In this document: positions 8,345 to 17,849 of the stretch, in pieces | Layout of the letters: every line of letters begins with the position of its first letter | How positions within the stretch are numbered: the stretch's first letter is position 1 | DNA from: Flagellimonas hadalis | Lineage (GTDB): Bacteria > Bacteroidota > Bacteroidia > Flavobacteriales > Flavobacteriaceae | Assembly: GCF_007785775.2 (NCBI RefSeq) | Contig: NZ_VNIK02000005.1 | Location: forward strand, 1 to 64,000 | DNA length: 64,000 nt | Reading direction: 5' to 3' | Position numbers and translations under genes: made by a program | The notes under the pieces: generated by a model | The model's input: the letters and a program-made list of their open reading frames with translations, nothing else | What the model was told of the DNA's origin: nothing | Databases searched by the model: none

Positions 8345-9400
8345 ATGGAGTATTTTTACGATACGGTTTCCAAAGAGTCCTTGATTTACTTGGGCACTGC
8401 CCTGCTCCTTCTGGTGCTTTTATATTGGACAGCTTCCATAGCCCTCAAAAGAATGGGCAAAAGTCCCAAATACCTATTACCTTCGGGCTCTTTCCGTAAA
8501 CTGGCCATCCCCTTGCTTTTGATTTTTCTGTCCGTACTGCTAAGGATAAAGGCATTGCGCGATGTCCTCAGCTTGGAAGATGCAGGTTTTTGGTTCCGAA
8601 AGGCGAGTACACTGTTGTTCATCTTTGCGATGAGTTGGTTGATGATCGCCCTGCTAAAAATCGTTAAACAAATTGTGATCCGTAATTATGATGTTGGGGT
8701 TGCGGACAATCTGAAAGCACGAAAGGTCTATACCCAATTCACTATTTTGGAACGGATTTTCATTTTCATCATCATCCTTTTGGCCGTTGGTTTTGCGTTG
8801 ATGAGTTTTCAGGAGATACGGGAAGTGGGGATCAGCATCTTTGCATCGGCCGGGGTGGCTGGCATCATTATTGGTTTTTCGGCCCAGAAATTCATTGGTA
8901 CCATCTTGGCGGGCATCCAAATAGCCATTGCACAGCCCATCAAACTGGACGATGTGGTGATCGTGGAGGGCGAATGGGGCCGAATTGAGGAAATCACCCT
9001 GACTTATGTGGTCGTTGCCATTTGGGACAAACGGCGATTGATCGTGCCCACACCCTATTTTATCGATACACCTTTCCAGAATTGGACCAAGACTTCCGCC
9101 GACATCTTGGGCACCGTGTTCCTGTATGTGGATTATGATGTGCCTTTTGATAAACTTCGCGAAGAACTCACTCGCATATTGGAAAACACCGATCTTTGGG
9201 ATGGAAAGGTGAACGTTTTGCAGGTGACGGATTCCAAACCTACCTGTGTGGAGGTCCGCGCCTTGATGAGTGCCAAGGACTCGCCCACAGCCTGGGACCT
9301 TCGCGTGCACGTGCGTGAGCATTTGATCAATTATGTGCAGAAAAATTATCCGGAAAGCATTGTGCGGACACGGGTGTTGCTGGACAACCAAAATGACTAA
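8345..9400 (+). CDS. Mechanosensitive ion channel, MscS family
   Basis: 351 residues from ATG 8345; upstream codons in frame lack protein character and overlap hemH. Transmembrane segments lie at about 12-33, 53-70, 87-108 and 137-155. The pore helix (ISIFASAGVAGIIIGFSAQK, 163-182) is followed by the MscS beta domain (AIAQPIKLDDVV at 194-205; GRIEEITLTYV at 212-222). It releases solutes under hypo-osmotic shock at the inner membrane. It is transcribed away from hemH across a gap of about 110 bp that must carry both promoters. Confidence 0.92.
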   Translation: MEYFYDTVSKESLIYLGTALLLLVLLYWTASIALKRMGKSPKYLLPSGSFRKLAIPLLLIFLSVLLRIKALRDVLSLEDAGFWFRKASTLLFIFAMSWLMIALLKIVKQIVIRNYDVGVADNLKARKVYTQFTILERIFIFIIILLAVGFALMSFQEIREVGISIFASAGVAGIIIGFSAQKFIGTILAGIQIAIAQPIKLDDVVIVEGEWGRIEEITLTYVVVAIWDKRRLIVPTPYFIDTPFQNWTKTSADILGTVFLYVDYDVPFDKLREELTRILENTDLWDGKVNVLQVTDSKPTCVEVRALMSAKDSPTAWDLRVHVREHLINYVQKNYPESIVRTRVLLDNQND

Positions 9401-9496
9401 GCTCCTTCATTTTTCAACACTTTATATTACCGTTCATCAAAAAAAATGGGGGTAACCTGATTGGTTTTTTATCTTTAGTGGGGCTAAACCTTGCAC

Positions 9497-10828
9497 ATGA
9501 AATATCTCTCATCCTTTCTTTTGACCACCATCCTTGTTTTTACCTCATGTTCTGGGGACAGTTCACCCGATTCCATCGTTGATGAAGATCCGATCGTCGA
9601 AGACCCTAAGGAGGAGGAACCCCAAATGGTCACTTACTTTACTTTTGAAGTTTTAGATAGCACCGCTGATACAGATGATTGGATCATGATCCACGATGAA
9701 AATGGTAACCTATTGGATTTTAAGCAATTTGAATTCGATGACACTTTTGATTTCGAAGTTATGGAAGGAGAAATACAACCCAACAATTTCACCATAACTT
9801 TATTCAGTTACACAAATTCTATTGAAGGAGAAATGTTGCATACCATAAAATCGTATCCAAACATATCCTCAGGGTCACACTGGAAATATACCTTGGGTCC
9901 TGGAGCAAACGATTATGTTCCGAGAAACCCGTCCACAGGCAGTTTCAATGTTACCGTGGCGAATGTAGTATCTCCAAAATACCAATGGATTTCGGATAAA
10001 CAAGGGATTCTTGTTGCAACCAGTGGTCCTGACCTACCAGGTTTTACCAGTACCGAATCCCATGAAAATATTCAGCTCTATGACAACCCCGACTTCTTCT
10101 ATACCATATACGATTCAAGCAATGATCTAAAATACTATGTCATTGAAAATCCCACTGATGGTGAGGAAATAACCTTGGATTATTCAGACTTTAAATCTTT
10201 TGAAAGTTATTTGGAAGTTGAATTGCCCAGCACAACTTCAACCTATAGTCTATCATCCATTTCAGCTGTTTTTGATGATGACCAACCAATCAGTCTGAGT
10301 GGTGGAAAATTTACTTCCTATTTTTTTGGAGATACTAATCCCCCTGCCCCGCTCAAACTTGGATACTTAAATTCTTACTCAAAATATTTGAGCATTATAA
10401 GTTATAATACGGATGGGTTTATATACGCCTACACAAAATTTGGTGATAAGCCCAATGAAATTGTTATCCCAGAAAACAAATGGATTAATGTCCTAAACGA
10501 ATCCATTTACAATCATGAATTTGAAACCAATCTGGATTTTCAATTGAAAGATGTCTTGTGGGAAATTAAGGAGGGTGAACCCTTTGTGGATTTGGTCCAA
10601 ACAACTTGGAACGTATATTCTTCCCCAGATTTTTCAGGAACAATCGGTCAAATCCCCGAAGAAATACAAGAAGCCTACCCTAACTTGAGGATCGAAGACC
10701 TGGATTTGACCTCAACATCACTACATTTGGACTTTATCACCTACCCTGACTTAATACAGGTTGAGTTCATTGATCCAGAATTAAAAACATATTATAAACC
10801 CCATGAATATTTCAAGTTTAAACATTAG
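9497..10828 (+). CDS. Hypothetical lipoprotein, acidic N-terminal linker
   Basis: 443 residues starting at ATG 9497 (the upstream TTG adds two residues only). The signal peptide ends in a lipobox (LVFTSC), then comes an acidic/proline linker (residues about 24-45, many Asp/Glu). The rest is beta-rich, with Tyr/Phe/Ser-rich strands and no motif I recognise. The gene is visibly more AT-rich than its neighbours, a possible sign of faster evolution or transfer. Its last 26 bases overlap the start of the DUF1460 gene. An outer-membrane surface lipoprotein is the likely form; the function is unknown. Confidence 0.7.
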   Translation: MKYLSSFLLTTILVFTSCSGDSSPDSIVDEDPIVEDPKEEEPQMVTYFTFEVLDSTADTDDWIMIHDENGNLLDFKQFEFDDTFDFEVMEGEIQPNNFTITLFSYTNSIEGEMLHTIKSYPNISSGSHWKYTLGPGANDYVPRNPSTGSFNVTVANVVSPKYQWISDKQGILVATSGPDLPGFTSTESHENIQLYDNPDFFYTIYDSSNDLKYYVIENPTDGEEITLDYSDFKSFESYLEVELPSTTSTYSLSSISAVFDDDQPISLSGGKFTSYFFGDTNPPAPLKLGYLNSYSKYLSIISYNTDGFIYAYTKFGDKPNEIVIPENKWINVLNESIYNHEFETNLDFQLKDVLWEIKEGEPFVDLVQTTWNVYSSPDFSGTIGQIPEEIQEAYPNLRIEDLDLTSTSLHLDFITYPDLIQVEFIDPELKTYYKPHEYFKFKH

Positions 10829-11690
10829 AGGAGCACATCACATCACTTTATGCCTACTTGTGGTTTGGGTGTTTTCACCAAATGTCATGGCCCAACAAAT
10901 CACCTGTTCCCCAAAGGACAAAACCCTTTTCGAGTCGAAAATGACTGCGTTGGGGAAGACCCAATCCAGTAGTTTGGGCGATACCATCATGGTCGTGGGA
11001 AAATCTTTTTTAGGCACCCCTTACGTTGAAAAAACACTGGAGATTGGCGACGCCGAAACCTTGGTCGTGAATTTCAGCGGGTTGGATTGCACCACTTTTG
11101 TTGAAAATGTGATGGCCTTCAGCCTGATGTTGAAGAATCAGGAAACGGATTTCGACGCTTTTGTCAAAAACCTTGAAACCATTCGGTATAGAAACGGGGA
11201 ACTGAATGGTTATCCTTCACGTTTACACTATTTTACGGAGTGGATTCGAAACAATCAGAAGAAGGGTTTGGTGAAGGATATCACGGCAGAATTGGGCGGT
11301 GTGGAGCTTGAAAAGCCCCTTGATTTTATGGGAACGCACCGAAATCTGTACCCGTTTTTGGCCAGTGACGAGAACTTTCAGGCCATGCAACAAGTGGAAA
11401 AGGACCTGGCCAAGGAAACATTGTGCTATCTACCCAAAGAAGACATCCAAAGCAAGGAACATCTCATCCAATCCGGGGACATTTTGGCCCTGACCACTTC
11501 CATCAAAGGGTTGGATGTGACCCATACCGGAATTGCCATCCACCAGCCCGATGGGCGGTTACATCTACTACATGCCTCCAGTAAAAATGGCGAGGTGGAA
11601 ATCAGTGAACTGCCTTTGGCAGATTACCTCAAGAACATCAAAAGCAACATTGGAATCATTGTGGCAAGGCCCACCTTACTTTCGCTTTAA
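10803..11690 (+). CDS. DUF1460 protein, N-acetylmuramoyl-L-alanine amidase-like (NlpC/P60 fold)
   Basis: 295 residues with a signal peptide ending near VMAQQ (position 32). DUF1460 proteins are periplasmic cysteine amidases/peptidases of the NlpC/P60 superfamily. The likely nucleophile is C96 in FSGLDCTTFVENV, with the partner His in DVTHTGIAIHQPDG and later HLLHASS. The length fits the family. The start at 10803 overlaps the preceding lipoprotein by 26 bp, suggesting translational coupling; no later in-frame ATG would keep the signal peptide. The role would be peptidoglycan or muropeptide trimming. Substrate inferred from family. Confidence 0.88.
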   Translation: MNISSLNIRGAHHITLCLLVVWVFSPNVMAQQITCSPKDKTLFESKMTALGKTQSSSLGDTIMVVGKSFLGTPYVEKTLEIGDAETLVVNFSGLDCTTFVENVMAFSLMLKNQETDFDAFVKNLETIRYRNGELNGYPSRLHYFTEWIRNNQKKGLVKDITAELGGVELEKPLDFMGTHRNLYPFLASDENFQAMQQVEKDLAKETLCYLPKEDIQSKEHLIQSGDILALTTSIKGLDVTHTGIAIHQPDGRLHLLHASSKNGEVEISELPLADYLKNIKSNIGIIVARPTLLSL

Positions 11691-12425
11691 ACACCATTCG
11701 ATGGCCCCCAAAAGGTGCTGGCGGAACTCCGGTTCATCATAGGCCGCCTCGGGGTGCCCCAAACCGGTGTAAAAAACCCTGCCCCCATCGTATTCGTGAT
11801 ACCAGGCAATGGGATGGTTATCCCCATTCGTGCCACCTTTGTAACTGGATTCGTCCAATTTTAACAGCACATGCACATCGGGATTCAAGTCCTTGAAGTT
11901 GTACCATTCATCAAAATGGATCCAGACGTCTTGCAAATGTGCCGTGGAAGGATGGGATTTATCGACCACTTCAATTTTGGCCTTTTGTTGTTCGGGGTGG
12001 CTCACAAAATAGCCCCCCACCAATTTTCCATACCAGGGCCAATCGTATTCGGTATCTGACGCACCATGCACGCCCAGATAACTGCCTCCATTCTTGATGT
12101 AGGATTCAAAGGCCTTTTGCTGGGCATCGTTCAGCACATCCATAGTGGTGTTCAAGAAAACGACCAGCTTGTAATTTTTGAGGTTCTGCGGTGTAAAATC
12201 GTCACTGCTTTCGGTTTGCAGGGCGATAAAACCATTTTTTCGGCCCAGTTCCCTAAAGGTCTGCACCCCTTTTTCTATGGATTGATGCCGATAGCCCGCC
12301 GTTTTGGTGAAAACCAGCACCAATTCCGGCATTTTGGCTTCTTTGGTCTCTTCGGATGGGTCGTCTTGGGCCGACACTTGGGTCATCAGTGCAATGCCCA
12401 ATAAGGCAAATAGGATTTGTTTCAT
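11676..12425 (-). CDS. Secreted ThuA-domain protein
   Basis: 249 residues with a signal peptide (cleavage after VSAQ, about residue 20). The body is the ThuA/glutamine-amidotransferase-like fold: LVVFLNTTMDVL, GVHGASDTEYDWPWYGKLVG and GHPEAAYDEPEFRQHLLG are characteristic of this trehalose-utilisation-related family, common in Bacteroidota and Planctomycetes. The catalytic role is uncertain; these proteins are usually found near sugar dehydrogenases. It is convergent with the DUF1460 gene (15 bp overlap of 3' ends) and 9 bp from the AraC gene start region on the same strand. Confidence 0.88.
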   Translation of the reverse strand: MKQILFALLGIALMTQVSAQDDPSEETKEAKMPELVLVFTKTAGYRHQSIEKGVQTFRELGRKNGFIALQTESSDDFTPQNLKNYKLVVFLNTTMDVLNDAQQKAFESYIKNGGSYLGVHGASDTEYDWPWYGKLVGGYFVSHPEQQKAKIEVVDKSHPSTAHLQDVWIHFDEWYNFKDLNPDVHVLLKLDESSYKGGTNGDNHPIAWYHEYDGGRVFYTGLGHPEAAYDEPEFRQHLLGAIEWCLKRK

Positions 12426-12434
12426 GATACTTTT

Positions 12435-13313
12435 TTACACGTTTGAAGTTACATATTTTTTGGGTGTGGTGCCGAACTTCTTTTTGAACGAGGCAATAAA
12501 ATGGCTTGCCGTGCTGTACCCGACCTTGAGTCCCACATCATTTACATTGTGCTTGCCGGATTCCAACATTTTTCGGGCATATTCCATCTTGTAATCGAAC
12601 AAAAAGCCATACACGGAATCGCCATAGATCTGTTTGAACCCTTCCTTCAATTTTTTGAGGCCCAACCCTACTTCTTCGGATAGTTCGGCCAAGGTAGGCG
12701 GTTCAGCCATTCGCGAAATGATGATTTCCTTGGCCATTTTGATACGGCGTACATTGTCCTCATCCGCCAAATAAGGGCATTGTTCCAGATCGGCATCCTC
12801 AGTTTTGTTGAAATAGAGGGAAATCAACTCGAATACCTTGCCCTTCAGATACAATTTTTTGATGGATGGATGCAGGTTGTAGTTCATCAACTGGCTCAAT
12901 ACCACGGCAATGGCCGGAGAGACCATTTCCTGCGAATAGTATTTCTTTTCCTTGTTGTCCTCGCTCAAAAAGGGGATGTAGTCCGCTTCACTGGAAAACA
13001 ACGAATGGAACTTTCGAATCGTCATCACTACCGATAACAACCAAGAATTGGGCGAAACCACCAGATCCAGCGGAAGGTCTTTTTGGGTGTTGTACAGCAG
13101 GAGGGAGTTTTCCTCGTTCACTTCCAAAAAATAGTTCCCCTCATTGAAATTGAAACGGGAGCGGCCCTTCAAACAAAAATGGAACTGGATGTAGGAACTG
13201 TCAATATCCCTTGCGATGATTTTTGGTTCTTTGGTGTCGTTCTGGATTTTAAGGATAAAAATCCCATCTTCCACCAAAACTTCATCATAGGAACCTTCAG
13301 CGATATTTTTCAT
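12435..13313 (-). CDS. AraC-family transcriptional regulator next to heme operon
   Basis: 292 residues. The C-terminal ~100 residues carry two helix-turn-helix units of the AraC/XylS type (PPTLAELSEEVGLGLKKLKE and VNDVGLKVGYSTASHFIASF with FKKKFGTTPKKY). The N-terminal ~190 residues form a sensor-like region with no clear cupin motif. It is divergent from hemA across 209 bp. An AraC regulator in this place recurs in Flavobacteriia, so control of the heme operon, perhaps in response to heme or iron, is a reasonable inference but not shown. Confidence 0.9.
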   Translation of the reverse strand: MKNIAEGSYDEVLVEDGIFILKIQNDTKEPKIIARDIDSSYIQFHFCLKGRSRFNFNEGNYFLEVNEENSLLLYNTQKDLPLDLVVSPNSWLLSVVMTIRKFHSLFSSEADYIPFLSEDNKEKKYYSQEMVSPAIAVVLSQLMNYNLHPSIKKLYLKGKVFELISLYFNKTEDADLEQCPYLADEDNVRRIKMAKEIIISRMAEPPTLAELSEEVGLGLKKLKEGFKQIYGDSVYGFLFDYKMEYARKMLESGKHNVNDVGLKVGYSTASHFIASFKKKFGTTPKKYVTSNV

Positions 13314-13495
13314 ACGGATTCTTTGTATTGATTTGCGGAAACATTAATTTAGAATGGCTCTAAATTAAATCACCATTCATCAAATTTATCAATAAAATCA
13401 ATGCATTCACTGATTTTAAGCAAATTTTAATCTTTGAATATCGACACAATCCCGATAGAGTTCCGCTAGCGTTATTTTATACGAATGAACACTGT

Positions 13496-13503
13496 TAATT
13501 TTG
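13496..13503 (+). promoter_or_regulatory. Candidate -7 box (TAATTTTG) of the heme operon
   Basis: A perfect TAnnTTTG box 19 bp before the hemA ATG, in the 209-bp intergenic region shared with the divergent AraC gene. The upstream DNA is AT-rich. No clear -33 TTG at the usual distance was found, which would suit an activator-dependent promoter. Confidence 0.45.
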
Positions 13504-13522
13504 TGCTGCGATTATATCCTTT

Positions 13523-14779
13523 ATGAGGAACTACCATATTTCAAAACATAATTCTTTCTACGCCGTCGGGTTGAGTTACAAGAAGGCAGATGCAGAGGTG
13601 AGAGGAAAGTTCAGTCTGGATGTTCCTGCCATTGACCAAATATTGGTGAAGGCGAAAGAATTGGGAGTGGATGGCCTTCTGGCGATATCCACCTGTAATC
13701 GGACCGAACTGTACGGTTTTGCCCAACACCCCTACCAACTCATTAAATTGCTTTGCGACGAGACCCAAGGTACCGTGGAAGAATTCCAGGAAGTGGCCTA
13801 TGTGTACAAGAACCATGATGCCATTTCCCACATGTTCAGGGTAGGAACGGGTCTGGACAGCCAGATTTTGGGTGATTTCGAAATTATCAGCCAAATCAAG
13901 CAAGGTTTTTATAGGGCCCGGAAATATGATATGGCCAACCCTTTTTTGGAGCGTTTGTGCAATGCCGTGATCCAAGCAAGCAAGCGCATCAAGAACGAGA
14001 CCGAGCTCTCTTCCGGTGCCACATCGGTGGCCTTTGCCTCGGTAAAATATATTCTGGACAACGTTCCCAACATTTCCGAAAAGAACATTCTTTTGTTCGG
14101 AACAGGAAAAATCGGAAGGAACACTTGTGAAAACCTGATCAAGCATTCCAACAACTCCCACATTACCCTCATCAATAGGACCCGGGAAAAAGCGGAGGAC
14201 ATAGCCGGAAAGTTCCATTTGACCGTTAAGGATTATGGCGACCTACAGACCGAAATCCGAAAAGCGGATATTTTGGTGGTGGCCACGGGGGCCCAATTGC
14301 CCACAGTGTCCAAGGCCCTGATCCATCCCAAAAAACCTTTGTTGGTGTTGGACCTTTCGGTTCCCAAGAACGTTTCCGACGATGTACTTGAACTGGACAA
14401 TGTTTCCTTGGTGCACCTGGACCAACTCTCACAGATCACAGACGATACGCTGGCCAAACGAAAGGCATATGTCCCCAAGGCAGAGGCCATCATCGATCAT
14501 GTGAAAAAGGATTTTCTCAAATGGTTGGAAACAAGAAAATTTGCCCCGGTCATCAATGCCCTGAAGGAAAAACTTAGGACCATGAAGGCCGAAGAAATCG
14601 ATTTTCATTCCAAAAAATTGACCGATTTCAACCAAGATCAAGCCGAAATGATCTCCGATCGAATCATCCAAAAGATCACCAAGCAGTTCGCCAACCACTT
14701 GAAGAGCGCCGAAGTCGATACCGAGGACAGTCTTGAACTCATTCAAAAGGTGTTCCAGTTAGAACTCGATTCGAAATGA
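13523..14779 (+). CDS. hemA: Glutamyl-tRNA reductase
   Basis: Reduces glutamyl-tRNA to glutamate-1-semialdehyde with NADPH, the first committed step of the C5 heme pathway. 418 residues, full length. The catalytic cysteine is C58 in AISTCNRTELYG; the NADPH-binding loop is LLFGTGKIGRNTCENL; the C-terminal dimerisation helices end in SLELIQKVFQLELDS. It opens the heme run: its stop overlaps the hemC start by 4 bp (ATGA). The partner enzyme glutamate-1-semialdehyde aminomutase (hemL) is not in the window. Confidence 0.97.
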   Translation: MRNYHISKHNSFYAVGLSYKKADAEVRGKFSLDVPAIDQILVKAKELGVDGLLAISTCNRTELYGFAQHPYQLIKLLCDETQGTVEEFQEVAYVYKNHDAISHMFRVGTGLDSQILGDFEIISQIKQGFYRARKYDMANPFLERLCNAVIQASKRIKNETELSSGATSVAFASVKYILDNVPNISEKNILLFGTGKIGRNTCENLIKHSNNSHITLINRTREKAEDIAGKFHLTVKDYGDLQTEIRKADILVVATGAQLPTVSKALIHPKKPLLVLDLSVPKNVSDDVLELDNVSLVHLDQLSQITDDTLAKRKAYVPKAEAIIDHVKKDFLKWLETRKFAPVINALKEKLRTMKAEEIDFHSKKLTDFNQDQAEMISDRIIQKITKQFANHLKSAEVDTEDSLELIQKVFQLELDSK

Positions 14780-15702
14780 GCAAGATCATACGAATAGGCA
14801 CCCGCGACAGCGAACTGGCACTGTGGCAAGCTACCACTGTACAGGAAAAACTTGAAAAATTGGGATACGATACCACTTTGGTGCCCACCAAATCCATGGG
14901 TGATCAAGTGCTGGACAAACCCTTGTACGAACTTGGCGTGACCGGAATTTTCACCAAGGCTTTGGATGTGGCCATGTTGCAAGGTCAAATCGATATCGCC
15001 GTGCATTCCATGAAAGATGTACCCACCCAATTGCCCAAGGGCATTGTACAAGCTGCCGTTTTGGAACGCGCCATTACCTACGATGTTTTGGTGCACAAGG
15101 GTTCCTCTTTTTTGGAATCGGATGCTCCGGCGACGATTGCCACAGGAAGTTTAAGAAGGAAGGCCCAATGGCTGAACCGGTTTCCCAACCATCACGTGGT
15201 GGATTTAAGGGGAAATGTGAATACACGATTGATCAAACTCATCGAAAACGATTGGCAAGGTGCCATTTTTGCCCAAGCCGGGCTAGAACGTATCAAATTG
15301 CTGCCCAAGGACGCCATTTATCTGGATTGGATGATTCCTGCACCGGCTCAGGGCGCTATGTTGGTGGTAGCCATGGAAACCGACAAGTATTCGCATGATG
15401 CGCTTGCCAAGTTGAACGACCCCGATTCGGAACTGGCCACCAAAATAGAACGCGACTTTTTACGGACGTTGGAAGGTGGATGCACTGCCCCAATAGGTGC
15501 GTTGGCGCAGATTAAAGACCAAAAGGTATTTTTTGAGGGTGTTGTATTTTCTTTGGATGGAAAAAAGAAGGCCGAGATCAAAAAAGAGGTGAAACTGTCC
15601 GAAGCCAAAGGCTTTGGAGAAGTATGCGCCAAGGAGGTTTTGGCCAATGGCGGGGACAAATTGATGCAGGAAATCAGAAATGAAAACAGTGCTCTCCACT
15701 AA
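14776..15702 (+). CDS. hemC: Hydroxymethylbilane synthase (porphobilinogen deaminase)
   Basis: Joins four porphobilinogen molecules into hydroxymethylbilane. 308 residues, normal length. The catalytic Asp81 sits in AVHSMKDVPTQLP, and the dipyrromethane cofactor attaches to C236 in LEGGCTAPIGAL. Arginine-rich substrate-binding segments (GSLRRKAQWLNRFP, DLRGNVNTRL) are present. The start overlaps hemA by 4 bp and the last 23 bp overlap hemD, indicating strong translational coupling. Confidence 0.97.
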   Translation: MSKIIRIGTRDSELALWQATTVQEKLEKLGYDTTLVPTKSMGDQVLDKPLYELGVTGIFTKALDVAMLQGQIDIAVHSMKDVPTQLPKGIVQAAVLERAITYDVLVHKGSSFLESDAPATIATGSLRRKAQWLNRFPNHHVVDLRGNVNTRLIKLIENDWQGAIFAQAGLERIKLLPKDAIYLDWMIPAPAQGAMLVVAMETDKYSHDALAKLNDPDSELATKIERDFLRTLEGGCTAPIGALAQIKDQKVFFEGVVFSLDGKKKAEIKKEVKLSEAKGFGEVCAKEVLANGGDKLMQEIRNENSALH

Positions 15703-16339
15703 AATACTCACCCCGTCCCAAAAAGAACTGTTCCTGAATTCTGGCCTGGCTCTGGTGGAATATGATGCCCTCAAAATTGAATTTCTTGATGTGAAAATAC
15801 CTTTGGATCATCAGAACTATGTCTTTACCAGCCAAAATTCGGTTAAGGTATTTCTTGATCAGAGCAAAGGGATTGACCGCTCCGGCTTCCGTATTTTTTG
15901 TGTGGGAGAAAAGACCAAATCACTTTTGGAATCCAATGGGTTGGAAGTCGTGAAAATGACAGATTATGCTTCGGACCTGGGAGATTCCATTGTAAAAAAC
16001 CATCGAACCGAAAAATTTGTGCTCGTTTGTGGGCAGCAACGAAGGGACGATTTGCCGCTGATATTTTCGAAAAATAACATCCGGTATAAAGAAGTTGTCG
16101 TTTACCGTTCCATCCTCAATCCTAAAACTTTTCAAAGAGATTTTGACGGGATACTGTTCTTCAGTCCAAGGGGCATCCAAAGCTTTCTTTTGGAAAATAC
16201 CGTGAAAAACAGCACCTTGTTCTGCATTGGGGAAACCACGGCATCCGAAGCCAAAAAACATTCGGAAAAAATTGTAATAGCCAACAAACCAACCGTGGAA
16301 AACGTGTTGGTCCAAGCCATAAAAGAATTGAAAGTATGA
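15680..16339 (+). CDS. hemD: Uroporphyrinogen-III synthase
   Basis: 219 residues. Sequence conservation in this family is poor, but the position between hemC and hemE and a few features support it: [15 protein letters not shown] at the start, [27 protein letters not shown] and [13 protein letters not shown], the last two being the usual C-terminal-domain motifs (the Ser/Pro/Gly segment and IGxTTA). It cyclises hydroxymethylbilane with D-ring inversion. It overlaps hemC by 23 bp and hemE by 4 bp. Confidence 0.92.
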   Translation: MKTVLSTKILTPSQKELFLNSGLALVEYDALKIEFLDVKIPLDHQNYVFTSQNSVKVFLDQSKGIDRSGFRIFCVGEKTKSLLESNGLEVVKMTDYASDLGDSIVKNHRTEKFVLVCGQQRRDDLPLIFSKNNIRYKEVVVYRSILNPKTFQRDFDGILFFSPRGIQSFLLENTVKNSTLFCIGETTASEAKKHSEKIVIANKPTVENVLVQAIKELKV

Positions 16340-17361
16340 TCAAAAACGATTTATTCCTTAGGGCATTGAAAGGTGAGAGTGTGGACAGACCTCCCGTTTG
16401 GATGATGCGCCAAGCCGGTCGCTATTTGCCAGAGTTCATGGAGCTCCGCAAAAAATATGACTTCTTCACGCGATGCCAGACCCCGGAATTGGCTTCCGAA
16501 ATCACCGTGCAGCCCATCCGAAGATACGGTATGGATGCCGCCATTTTGTTCAGCGATATTTTGGTGATTCCGCAGGCCATGGACATCGAGGTGCAGATGA
16601 AACCCAATTTTGGGCCTTATCTGCCCAATCCCATCCGCACCAAGGAAGACCTCGAAAAGGTCGTTGTTCCCAATATCCAGGACACGTTGGGCTACGTCAT
16701 GGATGCCATAACCATGACCAAGGAAAAATTGAACGATGAGATTCCGTTGATCGGCTTTGCCGGATCCCCGTGGACCATTTTGTGTTATTGTGTGGAAGGC
16801 CAAGGAAGCAAAAGCTTTGACAAGGCCCGTGGATTCTGTTTCACCCAACCCGAACTGGCACACCAACTCCTCCAAAAAATCACCGACACCACCATTGCTT
16901 ATTTAAAAGCGAAGGTAAAAGCGGGAGTGAACTCCGTTCAGGTGTTCGACTCTTGGGGTGGTATGCTTTCCCCAACCGACTATCAAGAATTTTCATGGCC
17001 ATACATCCAACAGATTGTGGATGCGCTGAAAGATGAAACGCCAGTCATCGTTTTCGGAAAAGGATGTTGGTTTGCCCTCAAAGAGATGGCCACATCGGGA
17101 GCTTCCGCTGTGGGCGTGGATTGGACCTGCTCTGCCAAAAATGCAAGGTATCTGTCAGGTGGCAACATTACCCTGCAAGGAAATTTTGATCCTGCCCGAT
17201 TGCTGTCCCCTCCAGAGAAAATCAAAACAATGGTCCATCAAATGATCCGTGAGTTTGGAAAGGACAAATATGTAGTGAACCTGGGTCACGGCATATTGCC
17301 CAACATACCCTTGGAAAATACGAAGGCGTTCATTGATGCTGTAAAAGAATACAAGGAGTGA
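16336..17361 (+). CDS. hemE: Uroporphyrinogen decarboxylase
   Basis: Removes four acetate carboxyls of uroporphyrinogen III to give coproporphyrinogen III. 341 residues, normal length for this cofactor-free TIM barrel. The hallmark [14 protein letters not shown] lies at about residues 20-33, with [26 protein letters not shown] and the C-terminal [14 protein letters not shown]. The start overlaps hemD (ATGA) and the stop overlaps the next, non-heme gene (GTGA), so all are read as one coupled unit. Confidence 0.97.
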   Translation: MIKNDLFLRALKGESVDRPPVWMMRQAGRYLPEFMELRKKYDFFTRCQTPELASEITVQPIRRYGMDAAILFSDILVIPQAMDIEVQMKPNFGPYLPNPIRTKEDLEKVVVPNIQDTLGYVMDAITMTKEKLNDEIPLIGFAGSPWTILCYCVEGQGSKSFDKARGFCFTQPELAHQLLQKITDTTIAYLKAKVKAGVNSVQVFDSWGGMLSPTDYQEFSWPYIQQIVDALKDETPVIVFGKGCWFALKEMATSGASAVGVDWTCSAKNARYLSGGNITLQGNFDPARLLSPPEKIKTMVHQMIREFGKDKYVVNLGHGILPNIPLENTKAFIDAVKEYKE

Positions 17362-17849
17362 ACCCATTTGCAATAGTAAAACGGGTCAACTTTAAGCACA
17401 TACTGAAAGGTATTTTATTGGGCATGGGCAGGCCACTGTTCATTGTGCCAACGATAAAGGCCACCAAAGATTGCATCAAAATATCCACTACGCATTATGG
17501 TAAGCTGCACCATAAAAATGGCCCTGCCAATGCTTTCCGACATGCGCTTTGGAATTATTTGATTGCCAAAAGATGTCTGAAATGGAACAAAAAAGAATCC
17601 ATGGTTTCTGACTGGGCCAAAAAGGTCACCGATTGGCATGAGGAAGCTTTTCCAAACAAGGCACTGGCCAAGGCGATGGATTTGCACAATAATGCAGTGG
17701 GGCGGTTCATTTTTGAAACTAATTCCGAAAAATCAGAAGAGGAAGTCATTTCCATCCTTCAAAAAATGACCTTGGAATCTGTTAAACTTGAAGAGAATAC
17801 CAATTTATCACCATTAAAAGACCAATTGGTACATATTTTAGACACATGA
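17358..17849 (+). CDS. DUF6973-like protein embedded in the heme operon
   Basis: 163 residues, soluble, function unknown. The recognisable part is a DUF6973-like core with conserved polar residues: N58-AF-R61-H62, D92-W-H94-E95-E96 and MDLHNN (107-112). This pattern also occurs in C-terminal domains of large secreted proteins and suggests a metal-dependent hydrolase-like site (inference). The start is GTG within GTGA shared with the hemE stop; the AAGGAG nearby overlaps the start, so initiation probably depends on coupling. The stop overlaps hemF by 4 bp (ATGA). This places it firmly within the heme operon. It lacks membrane helices. Confidence 0.8.
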   Translation: MNPFAIVKRVNFKHILKGILLGMGRPLFIVPTIKATKDCIKISTTHYGKLHHKNGPANAFRHALWNYLIAKRCLKWNKKESMVSDWAKKVTDWHEEAFPNKALAKAMDLHNNAVGRFIFETNSEKSEEEVISILQKMTLESVKLEENTNLSPLKDQLVHILDT

